Origin: Tomocerus qinae
Taxonomy: Eukaryota > Arthropoda > Collembola > Entomobryomorpha > Tomoceridae
Assembly (NCBI GenBank): GCA_020055645.1
Contig: CM034547.1
Span: 25,196,513-25,260,512, forward strand
Reading direction: 5' to 3'
Length of the DNA stretch: 64,000 nucleotides
The notes beneath the pieces are model-generated. The model was not told where the DNA came from. It saw nothing but the letters and a program-made list of their open reading frames with translations, and made no database searches. Shown here piece after piece: positions 12,805 through 24,204 of the stretch (its first letter is position 1; each line of letters starts with the position of its first letter). A program made the translations under genes and the position numbers.

Positions 12805-15125
12805 CTATCGAGACTTTTCCTTGTTTAACTTATAGTTCCAGGCTTTCCTGGTGATGTGTTCATTATGTGCATATAAGTACATTTGTATTAAATGAAAAGT
12901 CCATATTGTCAAAGACACGGCAACTAGTGTTGAAATTAGGCCTCCAAAGAGTGAGTTGCATACTTGAGACAAGATTGCAACAGCTAAAGCAAAAGTATTG
13001 CGTAAAATCTCCGTGTATATTCCAAAACTGCGCTGCTCCAATATTAGACCTAAACTTGTCAGTGAAAATAGTATAAATACAACTGACTGTATTACGGTAA
13101 TTTGGCTCAGTTGCTGTGAAAGGAATCAATTGCATATTATTATATTGGTTAATAGAAAATCCATTGACATTTTATTTGATTAAAGTTTTGTGTTGAAACT
13201 GTAAGAACTGTAGTACTTACCATGTTGTGTTGAGCCAAGTAATTAAAGCCAACCAGTACAATCAGAAAATGAAAAGCAGTATAAAAGTTTTGCCAGGAAG
13301 GAATTTTCTTGTCGAATTTTTTACGATCTGGGACCTTACCACAATAAAAAATGAATAAGATTACAAAGTAGTGAAAGCATTTAGTATTCATGTCTATGAT
13401 TAAGGATATTACATATAAAAGGGTTTTTCCTGCGGAAGAAATCTAACAAAAAGATAATATATTCCCACATTTAAAAAACAAATCCTATCCTTACCTCAGG
13501 GACATCATTGCTATCTCCAAGTCTTGGTTTTCCCGGTGTCCATCCAGGACCTGATGAATCACATAATATTTCGAAATGATGTAGTACGTGTAATTGTAGG
13601 CTTTAACAGACAGTAAAGATCAATAAACTACCTTTCAACGCTACTGATAACTTATCCCTCCAATTGGAAAGTTCTAGCATCCTTGAAATCATTTTGGGAT
13701 AGTAAAATGTCTATACAAATAAAGCATTAAAAGATTATCGCCTGAGATTTGTAATTAGACAAAGGAACAGAAACTCTTATACTAACTCCACATAATACTT
13801 TCACCCTCCTTTCACCGGTACTTTCACCAGATTATTGACCAAAACGAAAGTACGATGAAAGGTGGAAACTGATAGATTAGTATTTCAAAAATAAAGTGGA
13901 ATTTTGTCCCATTTTTTTATATTGAACGAACTTGTAGCCAAAATGGATTGAATGACTCAACATCTTCTACAAGTCCGTAAATAATTTCTTCGTTGGGCTT
14001 TTCCTCTGCGAAAGTTCCAAACATTCTGTCCCATATAATTAAAAATCCAGCGTAGTTTTTATCCAAACAATAGCGATTGCTACCTATTCGAAAATAACAA
14101 AATAAATGCAAAACATCACAGAAAAACAGTAAAAATTTGGAAAATACGTAAGCACTATGCTTATTCTTATTGCTGGGAGTATTATGCTTTATGCTTGCCA
14201 ATTCTATGATTATTACCATGATGTATTCTGTGATGCTTAGGGGTATTCAAGATGTATTCTAGTGGTCCAAGTGAATTGACTAATTCGGTATGAATCCAGA
14301 ATTGATACAGGAGATTGAATTGTTGATGAATCAAAAAAACCGATGGTGGCACAAAGAAAGCTAGCGGAAGATAAAAAATCCATCCTATCCATCCCTGAAA
14401 ACCAGCTTGCCTTAAGGCTGTGGTCAAATTATAGTCCTCAGAACTGTGGTGAACTTGATGCTGAGCCCAAAAGAAATTAACTTCTGCAGATGTACAAAAT
14501 GAATTTTAGGAGCAATTGAAATGTGTCTCCATTTAAATGAAATAGTTTAAATTTTAATTTCTCTCTTTATTTACCGTGAGCAGCTCGGTGAAGCCAGTAA
14601 TAACCAAAATCCACTGCCAAAGCAGTAACATACCATGTCACAGGCGAATCCCAAGGGAGTTCATATATTCTCCAATTGTTGTATATTCTTATGTACACGT
14701 AACTTTCCAGTCCTCGAGCTAAAAGCCTTGAGAAAATGGGCAACTAAGAAAATGCTGGTTAATAGGTATTCGTAAAATAAAACCGTAGCATATAAGCTTA
14801 CTGGACGCAGCCTAAGTACATTCCGTGAGACAACGAAACTATTCCATCATTGAGACGAGCTCTCCGTTGATTTCTCCTCCATTGAATTACGTATTCCAAG
14901 AAAATAAAAGTAAGAAAATATGGAATGGCCTGAGGTAATGAACAAAATAAGTTGAGAAGTTATGAGTAAGTTATGAAATTAGTTAGAAGTTATGATATTT
15001 GCTTATCTAGTACTTGTAAGACTTACTTGGTTCACATAGTCAGGAATATCTTCAATTTTCTCAAAAGAAGTTTCTTTGGGATTTATTATGTAAAACAATC
15101 TTCCCACTCCTTTAATAATTTCCAT
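12805..15125 (-). CDS. AGMO: Alkylglycerol monooxygenase (TMEM195)
   Basis: A tetrahydrobiopterin-dependent, di-iron membrane enzyme that cleaves the ether bond of alkylglycerols in the ER. The start ATG at 15125 gives MEIIKGVGRLFYIINPKETS, then IPDYVNQ, aligning with the family N-terminus. Downstream exons encode RRARLNDGIVSLSHG, LPWDSPVTWY, the histidine clusters HRAAHE, HQVHHSSEDYN and HHRIHHG typical of the fatty-acid-hydroxylase fold, then NRYCLDKNYAGFLIIWDRMFG (split across a splice site), GPGWTPGKPRLG and a C-terminal hydrophobic segment ending KLNKEKSR. About nine exons; all eight conserved iron-ligand histidine positions appear covered. Multiple hydrophobic segments indicate a polytopic protein. 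Length is near the usual 445 residues. Confidence 0.95.
13786..13872. repeat. Actttcacc-motif repeat with inverted arms, in an AGMO intron
   Basis: The sequence has three copies of ctttcacc after actccacataata, followed by cgaaagtacgatgaaaggtgg, which is largely the reverse complement of the preceding part (arms about 13809-13829 and 13847-13869). Related actttcacc blocks occur at 1804-1840 (PLC-gamma intron) and 45835-45862 (VPS25 intron), so this appears to be a small dispersed, degenerate element. Confidence 0.5.
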
Positions 15126-16712
15126 TCTCCCTATGCCTATCTCACTGATCTACTAAACATTCGGATGCTCAGAGATAAGCAAGTAGGCTATATTAACAGC
15201 TAGAAGTTAACAAAGTAGAGGGGAATTTGGGAATGTTCATAGTTTTAAAGTGTACACTTAAGTAGGTCTAAAATACTACTGTGCTGGGGAGCATAATAAA
15301 ATCACGACTCATTTGTTTTGATGTTTGTCAAAGTCCTAGATGGTTAAAGCCAAATTGATTCACTACTTCTACTTGTGGTTGACCACTATTGACCGGACAC
15401 TATAATGATACAAGTATTGAACTACGAAATGTTGTAGTATTCGATGATGTCAGATTACAGATTGTCAGAATCAACAGGATTGTTTTTGCAAGTTGCACTT
15501 AAAATTAAATACTTTGATGAACATAAATACGCTTGAGGCTTTTAAATTATAGCTGTAATAAGTACCATAATATGTATAATATAGCTATATAGTAGGTAAT
15601 GGTATGCATGATGATGAGTGTAAAGTGTGTACAGCAGTATGTATGTGGTAAACTGTTGATCTTTCCGTTCAGTAGCACTCACTTTTGTCACGACGTTGAG
15701 TGCAACACTATGACTAACGAACAATAAAAAATTCTTATATTCATGTATATGAATATGAATAGAAATAACAATCTACATAGGTATATACAAATAGAACACA
15801 CACTGCACAATAATATGAATACAAAGTAGCCAGGTAAGTGTAAGATACATGTAAAGTTATGTTGCAGCTTTAGGTGGTTATATAACACATGTGTTCAAGG
15901 CTAACATGTAGATTAAATTCTTCATGACCTAGGACCAAAATGATATGTCATTTGGGATACCCTGCCTATTATGCCTGCTTATTAACACAGCACCGTAGCT
16001 TTATTATCAAATGATACCTGCTTCTCACTTTTGAGAATATAATATACCTTCTGGGCTGGAATTTATCAGCAAAAGGTCAGATATCATATCAAAGATTATT
16101 AGCATCGTGAAAATAAAAACTGCTGTGAAAATAATCAACCTATTTTTGTAGACAATTGAATTGCTTTACAATATGGACCTTAATGCAGGAATACAGAGAA
16201 CTTGAGCTTTTAATTTGTATTTGTAAAAGAAGAGTGTAGGACATTGATTGTAATAGGAATCTGCAAATAATTTATTTTATTCATGAGCTTACTTTCATAT
16301 ATTGTAGCCATTTTAATCACGCAATACAGAAAATGTATAGTACAGTACATACGCACAAAGTACACAGCGACTCAAAATCGTCCTTTCAAATGGTATTCAT
16401 AAGAACTTAAGACTAGGTTGCGTTCAATTGGGTATTAAACACCTAATGGTAGATTTATAGTACATTCAAGGTAGATATAACACGTTAAACTTTAAACAAG
16501 ACATATATTCGGAAGATTGTGCTTTCGGAAAAATACAAATGCCTCGTACATTATGTAAATGATGTAAATGTAGGGCATTATTATGTAATATATTGGGTAC
16601 GTTTCATAGAATTAAGTTACGAGGAAATGGATTTGCCTCGTTGATATTTAGTTAGCTATTTAATTAGTAACGATGATGTTAATTTTAAGTACGAAAACAT
16701 ATCTTGCATATT
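15126..16712. other. Intergenic region AGMO to FAM8A1
   Basis: About 1.6 kb holding the AGMO 5' flank and the FAM8A1 3' UTR. Sequence is A+T-rich with short tandem-like ta/gtata stretches. Short open frames (15542-15888) are low-complexity with no splice support. No gene is seen. Confidence 0.7.
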
Positions 16713-18058
16713 TTACACATACAAAGGCTGGACTTCAACCACTATTGATTTGGCAAAAATGTCATATAATGTACGGCTATGCTCGAAATGGAACAGTGTA
16801 AAGCATAGAGGGAAGAAGAATGCTAAACTAAAATTTTTCATTACTGACCGAAACAAAGCTCGAGGAAAGCTCAAAAAACAGCCTGAAAAACAAATGAAAA
16901 CATACATATTAATATCGTAACCATTACCAAATATCTTACAGTGGTATTGCAGGTAGTAGTATGGGGTGACTAAGTGACTATGCGGTATATAAAATTAAGG
17001 ATTACCTGGTGTTACCAATATTCTTGATCCGGGTCCCAAAGGAACGTTGTTGAGATTGTTGTTATTATACATATCACGATTGTTAGCTATGATTGGATAC
17101 ACATTTTCGCAATACAAAACTCTTAGTCCAACAAAACTTTTTCCAGGCGTAGCACCTCCTTTGAATAAGCAGTAACCCTGTTTCACATATAAAAATTATT
17201 AAGCTATTTTGACATTAAATTAGCCATATAAAAGGTTAAAACGCGTAACCAACCTCAAAGAAACAAACGACTACTCGGTGGGTGAGTTCTAACATAATTA
17301 GCTCAGAAGTTAATGAAAAGGCCAAATCATAAATACTTCCAGATTCTTGTAATGCGTCTAAATCAATGCTGTCCAGATCACTATTTAAAAATCAGATCAC
17401 GTTTAGATCACTCACGTTTAGATAAAAAGTATATTTACAATTTATATTTACACAATGTATAGTAAAACTTACATAAGATCAAAGTTGTCAATTATAGTGA
17501 AGGTGACGAATATTTTTACAACAAGAAGTATCACAAAGTCAATACATTCCGCTACAAGCCGTTTCCATAATGGGGCTACAACGAAATCTGTTGAAAATAA
17601 AATGCTTATAATTATTAATGTAAAAATGTACACATATTTTATTGTAAGTGGAAGTATCAATTTTTACCGAATACAGTTCTGTTAGCATTATTTCGCACTC
17701 CTCGAACAAAAATTTGATGAACGAAACGATTTGCCTGAGGAGGAATATTAAGATTTGGAGCACCCACATTGTTATTGTTTCTAATGCCTGGATTAGCACC
17801 TGCTCTGGCATTCCTCGCGTCAGGATTAGCATTGGCATCTGTACTGCTGGAAGCACTTGGCGAAGGGTTGAAAGGTGACGGATACAATAATGATAATGCA
17901 GTGAAGTATGCGGAAGTTGCACAAGTCCTTTGCCAATATGCTTTCCATAACCAATTTTCCAAGGATTTGCAATACTCCGTCATATCGCCTTTATAACCCT
18001 CTGGTGTGGTCCCATCCGCAGAAGTCCTTTGATTTTCGTCTTCAGAATTGTCTTTCAT
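16713..18058 (-). CDS. FAM8A1: FAM8A1, RDD-domain ERAD cofactor
   Basis: FAM8A1 is an ER membrane protein that assembles with the HRD1 ubiquitin ligase and HERP in ER-associated degradation. Exon 1 (about 17669-18058) starts MKDNSEDENQRTS and carries EYCKSLENWLWKAYWQ, then a Ser/Asn/Pro-rich stretch and VHQIFVRGVRNN. Splicing joins NRTVF to DFVVAPLWKRLVAECIDF, the first RDD transmembrane region. Later exons give LTHRVVVCFFE, GYCLFKGGATPGKSFVGLRV, GPGSRILVTPG and MKNFSLAFFFPLCFTLF, and the last exon ends RTLYDIFAKSIVVEVQPLYV. This order (hydrophobic, GGATPGK loop, VL(V/I)xPS/G, final hydrophobic, RTxYDI) matches FAM8A1. About five exons. Divergent from IPO9. Confidence 0.92.
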
Positions 18059-19246
18059 GGTTGTATAAAATTGTTACTGTCAAACATCAAAAATACTGTT
18101 ATTTTCAGTTTAAATATTAAAATGAATTTAAATAAAATGCTTTCACATTTCATCAAACCTTTGGAAGAATTGTGGATATTCGATGTTATCAGATACACAG
18201 AGATCCTATCACCATTTATTTAAGTCTCCCTGAAGTCAGAAGTGATTCCTTGATTTCAGCCCTGAAAATAATAATTTAAACTTTTGGTTTACAATTACAA
18301 CTCCAAAATCCCACAAACCAATTAAAAAGTTATTAGCAAATAATTATTAATGTGCATTTTTACTCACCAGTGCAATCATTAATTCAACTTCAACTGCCAC
18401 GTAATGATAGGAGTTTACCAAAAAAGAAATATGTAAATGTATATTATGGAACCTTGTGTATAATTTTATGCTGTTAGTTTACACTTTAGTCGACACTGCT
18501 GTGTCAAATGTGCTGAACTATAGTTAAGTAATCGACTAAAATCGAAAGGTTTGGTATGTATTGTTTGCATAACAAGCTAAGCTATTACCTAATTACATTC
18601 TACCTATCTTATAGTAATTTACTAATTGCAATACCCTATTCTTTCGTTCCTAAAAAAGAGCAGATGGTAAGATATGAATAAGAATCGACTACTACTTTGT
18701 GTGCGACTATTGTAAATGTAAACACAGAATTGGGAATTTAGCAATCGAATGTCGCTATTAAATGCACTGCTGTTATTGATGCAATGTAATATTACCTAAT
18801 AAAATCAATGTTGAATGCAATGTGTAAACTTGCCGCCAACTTTCTGCTCTTTCACAGCCGCTTTCTGTAAGTTACTTTTAAAAACATCGTGCATAATATT
18901 TAGATCAAAATTGAGAGATGTGTGGAAGATCAGAAGGATAAAATACATCAGGTTGTGTGCGAATAAATGAGGGAAAGCGAGGAGATAAGATTTACCATCA
19001 AAACTTCTGCGGTACGAACGCATGTTTTTGTTTTCATCACTTTTAACACCTGAACATGTGTTGGCTTTTATTTCTCCAACTGTCATAATATCATATTCAT
19101 AGGTATTCATTGTCAACTCTTCAAGAGATTATTGGTGTTGTTTATCATTTTAAGGTTAGCTTCTGCCAACCGGCCTTCAGTAAACTGTAGAGCACTGCAA
19201 ACACCTTACCTAAAGGATTTAAAGAGTTTGGATCTGTTTTAGAAAA
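18059..19246. other. Divergent interval FAM8A1 / IPO9
   Basis: 1.2 kb between two start codons that must hold both promoters. The only notable content is a 103-codon minus-strand frame at 18805-19116, listed separately. Otherwise A+T-rich. Confidence 0.7.
18805..19116 (-). CDS. Possible small gene upstream of IPO9 (unrecognised)
   Basis: Open for 103 codons from MTMNTYEYDIMTVGEIKA to KVGGKFTHCIQH. A plausible donor (GATG|GTAAAT) and acceptor (TTACAG) inside the frame would remove the hydrophobic middle and join SFDG to KAAVKEQKV in the same frame, giving about 60 residues. It would start about 130 bp from the IPO9 ATG, a typical head-to-head arrangement. I do not recognise the product. It may equally be a chance frame or part of a 5' UTR. 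Confidence 0.25.
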   Translation of the reverse strand: MTMNTYEYDIMTVGEIKANTCSGVKSDENKNMRSYRRSFDGKSYLLAFPHLFAHNLMYFILLIFHTSLNFDLNIMHDVFKSNLQKAAVKEQKVGGKFTHCIQH

Positions 19247-22200
19247 ATGAGTTTGAAAGAAGCTTTATATGATTGCCTTCAAGGCAGTTTGTCTCCAAAC
19301 GGGGATATTAGGAAAGCTGCCGAAGAAAGGTTAAAAGCCTTGGAAGTAACCGAAAGTTATGGTCTGTTTTTGATGGAAATGGTTCTGGATGGAAATTACA
19401 TGCCTCCAATTCGACAGTTGGCCAGTGTTATACTACGGCAGTATGTAGCAACACATTGGTGTTCAATAACGGAGAAGTAACTGACATAACTACTAACTAT
19501 TATAATAACTTATACAAAACCAATAATTTATTGTCATAATAAGAATTTTGATATGAATAATAATTGCAATAATTCTTGGAATTGTTTTACAGATTTGTGC
19601 CTCCAGAACCTCCTGCTGAAGTAAAGGCATCTTTAAGAGCCATGGCTCCTATGGGATTAAAGGATCCTCAAAGCAAAATACGAAATTCTGTAGCAAGTGT
19701 CATTTCATCAATAGCTCACTGGGATTGGCCTGAATATTGGCCAGATCTCTTCGATATACTTATGAACAATCTTAGAGATGAGAAAGTAATGAAATATTTT
19801 AAGGTCCAAGATTTCCTCTCATATGTTTATTTAATGTGCATTTTAACTCATAGGGTGTCAAAGGAGCTATGAGAGTTATGACGGAATTTGCTAAGGAATT
19901 TACTGATCAGCATATGATTCAAGTCGCACCTTTCGTCCTTCCAGAAATGTTCAGAATTCTCCACGAAAAAGATGTCTATTCTGTTCATGTACGATCCAGA
20001 GCAGTCCAGATCTTTCGGTATTCATAACTAATTATTTCAGTTTCAAATTATATATTAAACCGACGTGTGTACATGCAATGACTATATATAATCTATAAAT
20101 CTTCGTATTGTAAGCAATGAATATTGATTTATTTGCAGTACCTGTGCTCATATGATTACTACTATGTCAGAATTTGACAAAAATGTCGCCTCTTCACTTT
20201 TGAATCCAGTATTACCAAATTTTATGACTGCATTCGTTGCAATTTTGTCAGAAACGAATATAGCTTATGCAGACTACGGACTTAAGAAAGATATTGTGAA
20301 GACTATATCAATGTTATTAAGGCAGTGCCCGAAAAAGATGACACCATATCTTCCTCATTTATTGCAGCCATCATGGGGCATTCTTACGTCTAGTACTGAA
20401 GTTTTCAGAGAAATGTTGAGTGGAAACGCTGATGATCCCGAGGTTGACTCTGATGGGGAGCAATGTGGAATCGAATCAGTTTTATTCTCTATTTTTGGCC
20501 TTGTTCAAATATTGATCGAAAATTCTTCCTCAAAATCTGTTGTTAAAGATGGCCTTGCTGATTTAATATACTACACTATTTTTTACATGCAACTTCCACA
20601 AGTAAGTATGTCAGCCATTACAGCTTTCATCTCTTGAGTGCAATGGCATTTCACGGCTATAACCAAATACCTGGAAATCTCATAAATATTTATACAATCG
20701 TAGATACTTTTTTATATTCAAAAAACATGTACGAAAGCATAAAGTGGTGTAATAATATTTTATTTTAAGGAAAGAGTAGAAGCATGGTGCAGTAATCCTT
20801 CCACATTTGCAACGGATGAGGATGAAGATGCGGTGACGTACACTCTAAGAATATGTGCCCAAGATTTGCTGACTGTGGCATGTGATGAATTTCCAGAACA
20901 ATGTATAGCAGCATTAGGGCAGGCAGTGAATAGACATTTGCAGGAAGCTGGTCAGAGTGACTGGAGACTGCAAGAAGCCTGCCTTTTTGCCGTGTCATCT
21001 TTAGGAACAAGAGTAGCCAAAACATCTCAAAAGGATGCACACCCAGGCAGTTTCGATATTCATGGTTTTGTGCAAGTAAAAACATTTGAAATCAAACAGT
21101 ATGCCATTTTATCAATGCTTTTAATCCGGATGGTTGATCTAACAATATTTTTTGTTCAGAACGTGGTGATTCCAGGACTGTCTTCTAGAGATATTCTTCT
21201 TGTGGGAAGATGTATAGTTTTGGGCAGTAACTTCTGTAATGTGATCGACCAGCGTCTTACTGAAAATTTTGTTCGTGCTGCTGCTGAATGCTTGCAACCT
21301 GACAGAAGTGTGATTTTAAAAATTTTAGCTATGAAAGCTCTTGGGGTTTTTATTGAAGAGTCAAAAGAAAATCCTATCATTAAAAGCGTATGTTTTAAAA
21401 CTATTATTAGATTTAAAACTACCATTAGAATTAAAATGTTCACCTTCAGAATACGTTAGTATGCGCACTTGTGTAACTGTACAGTATCTTTGAACAATTT
21501 ATCGGGAATATGCTAATTATAAAATTTTCGCCTTAGTGAAAGTTTTGTATGATGTGTTGTAATAAGAGAAAATAACTTTCTCCTACAATTTTGTGAAACT
21601 TTTATTTAATGACGTGTATAAGTGTTCATTCCATTTTGATATCTACTACGACTACAATGAATTTTATATGATTTTCTACAGCGTCATAGCGTTTCCAAAA
21701 TGAAAATCCTATTTTAGCTAATTTTTTGTTCTCTGTGTATTACAAGTAAATATTGAAGTTTAACTTGTTTTACAGGCATTACTAGATGTTCTTCCTTCCA
21801 CTGTTGATTCACTGATCAATTTTGGGACTACGCAATCTGTAGAAATACTTTCTTCCGTTCTAGAGACTATTGTCGGGATTCTTTCTATCGATCTATCGTT
21901 TACTGCATCAGTGGGTCAAAAGATTACTACACTGGCGATAGCCTGCTTTGTAAAATTCAATGGCGACCCTGTCATTGGCCCAACAATTGAAGACATCGTC
22001 CGAGTTTTGTGCCAAAGCAGTGAGTGTGTGATTCCACTACAAGAAAGATTTATTCCTACAATCGTTTCTATATTGCGAAATGATGGCGAAGAAATGGGTA
22101 GGTTAAATTAAATGAATTAAACTAAATGTAATGCCACACAAAAAGGAGCTATTTTTCATTTGTCATATGCTAATGCATTATGTTTTTTTTCGCCAGGAGG

Positions 22201-23474
22201 ACCACAAGGAGTTGCATTGGATTTGCTTACAGCTATTGTCCGAGCTTCACCAGTTCCACTGAGTCAAATCTTAATGGGGGAAGCTTTTCAAGCAGTCGTA
22301 AATTGCGTAGCTAACTCTGAAGACCACACAGTTCTCCAAAATGGAGGAGAATGTTTACGCGCTTTTACTTCTGTGTCTCCAATTCAGGTCTTCGAATACA
22401 GGTGCCTTTCAATATTTACTTTTTGAAGTTACAAGCAATGGTTAATGGCATATAGCTAAAATATTGTGGTATTTATATGCTAGAGATGCACAAGGAAATT
22501 CGGGACTTGGTTTCGTGGTTCAAGTAGCTTGTCGGCTCTTAGATCCGATGACATCCGAGTACTCTGCATCGCTTGTTGGAAAATTGGTCACAACGCTGAT
22601 TCGAAAAACTGGAGATATGCTTGGAGACCAATTGGAACTTCTTCTAAGAGCTGTCTTAAGCAAACTACAGTCCGCCGATAGTCTTAGCGTAATTCAAAAT
22701 TTGTGTATGGTTTATGCGCATTTATTCAATGCCCAAATGGAGGCTGCATTAAACTTTTTGGACAGCGTTCCTGGTCCAACTGGTAATAAATTTTTGTCTC
22801 ACTTTTATTATTTATTAAAGGAAATTATTAGTGTTTATTCTAATTGCATTGCATGTTATTTCATTTTAGGCCAATCTGCTCTTCATTTTGTAATGACAGA
22901 ATGGGTATCAAGACAGCACATGTTTTATGGTCTATTTGACCGGAAAATAAGTTCCATTGCATTGTGCAAGCTTTTGTTGCACGGTGTTTGTACACAAGAC
23001 CCACGGCTTGCCCAGATCGAAGTGAAAGGGGAACAAATATTTGATCCTAATCAGCCTCAAATGATGACAAGAAGTAAACGAGCGGCAGAGCAATGGACTA
23101 GAATTCCTTTGTTAGTAAAGATTTTTAAACTGTTGGTGAATGAATTAGCCTGTTGTACAGTGGATAATACTGAAGACTATGAAACTGACAGTGAGTCAGA
23201 TGGTGATGACAACAACAAAGAAAATGTATATGGAGGAAACGGAACCCATGTCGGAGATGATGATTTATATTTTGATGAAGAAAGTGGCCTTAACAATGAC
23301 GACTTGGATATTATGCAAGATCCGCTATATTCCGTTAATTTAGAGGACTATTTAAAGGAATTTTTGCAAGGATTTAGTGAACAACCTTATTACCATGAGT
23401 TTCTTGCACATGCTAATGCCCAGGAGGTGAAAGTGCTTGGGAATTCAGGAATAGCATTACCTACTTCTCAATAG
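19247..23474 (+). CDS. IPO9: Importin-9, karyopherin-beta nuclear import receptor
   Basis: A Ran-dependent carrier that imports histones, actin, ribosomal proteins and other cargo. Ten exons (about 19247-19476, 19593-19785, 19854-20016, 20140-20601, 20770-21077, 21161-21388, 21776-22096, 22197-22400, 22477-22781, 22870-23474). The N-terminus MSLKEALYDCLQGSLSP and IRQLASVILRQYVATHWC form the importin-N domain. AHWDWPEYWPDLF, RTRSKRAAEQW-like MTRSKRAAEQW and PLLVKIFKLLVNEL match importin-9 specifically. HEAT repeats run throughout. The acidic region after VDNTEDYETDSESDGDD followed by DPLYSVNLEDYLKEFL is the family's acidic loop and C-terminal helix. About 990 residues, close to the usual 1040. 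Start chosen at the first in-frame ATG with an A at -3. Confidence 0.96.
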
Positions 23475-24204
23475 TTCACGATTATATTTAATTGCAATTA
23501 GTTATTAGCCTAGTTTAGAGTTAATTAATTTGACGTAATCAAAAAATCGCAATTTGGCAAGCTTTATTTCTGTATTCAATCACACAAAATTAACTCAACT
23601 ATTCCGATACTAAAGTCAAAAGTCTTAAGCCTAAGTTATCAGCTATAGCAAGTAGTTATTAATATGTTCCTGGCGATAATATTATTGCCGTAAATGTGCT
23701 GTGAGTTGGATTTAATTCTACTTAAGTTTTTTCCTTCTGTGTACACAAAAGAAAGATTGCCACTAAGAGTAGCTAATTAATTATTTACTATAATTGTGGT
23801 TTTTTTTAAATATATATTTATCATTTCAACAGTGAAGGAATAAGTAAAGAAAAAGAACTAACAAATTATAATCTAGGATTGATTCTCTTGTTAGAACTAA
23901 AAGCTTCAATAAAATGAATACCAATTTCTAACATTTTAATGTAACTCAAAGAAAGTTGATTTTTGTCATTAAAATTAAAGCTAAGGTAGTTTTTACAAAC
24001 AACCTCTAGTAGACTCTTCTAGTAATCTGGTACTCTAATGTAGTATTATATAGTACAGTGTATCATTTCCCCCTATTGCTATTGGCAGTATACGTTATTG
24101 AAACCCAGTCAACTTGAAATCATTTTCAATTAAAAGTAGAAATCTCCTACAGATAATTCAATACTAAATCGTTAAACTTGACAAAGAAGGCGCAGCTAAA
24201 TAAA
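23475..24204. other. Convergent 3' region of IPO9 and secreted repeat protein
   Basis: 730 bp of A+T-rich 3' UTR sequence; an AATAAA on the plus strand near 23908 could end IPO9 transcripts. Nothing else is seen. Confidence 0.65.

Noticed and set aside
12863-13183. Frames of 60-90 codons on both strands
   Set aside because: Overlap the last AGMO exons, which have clear family similarity.
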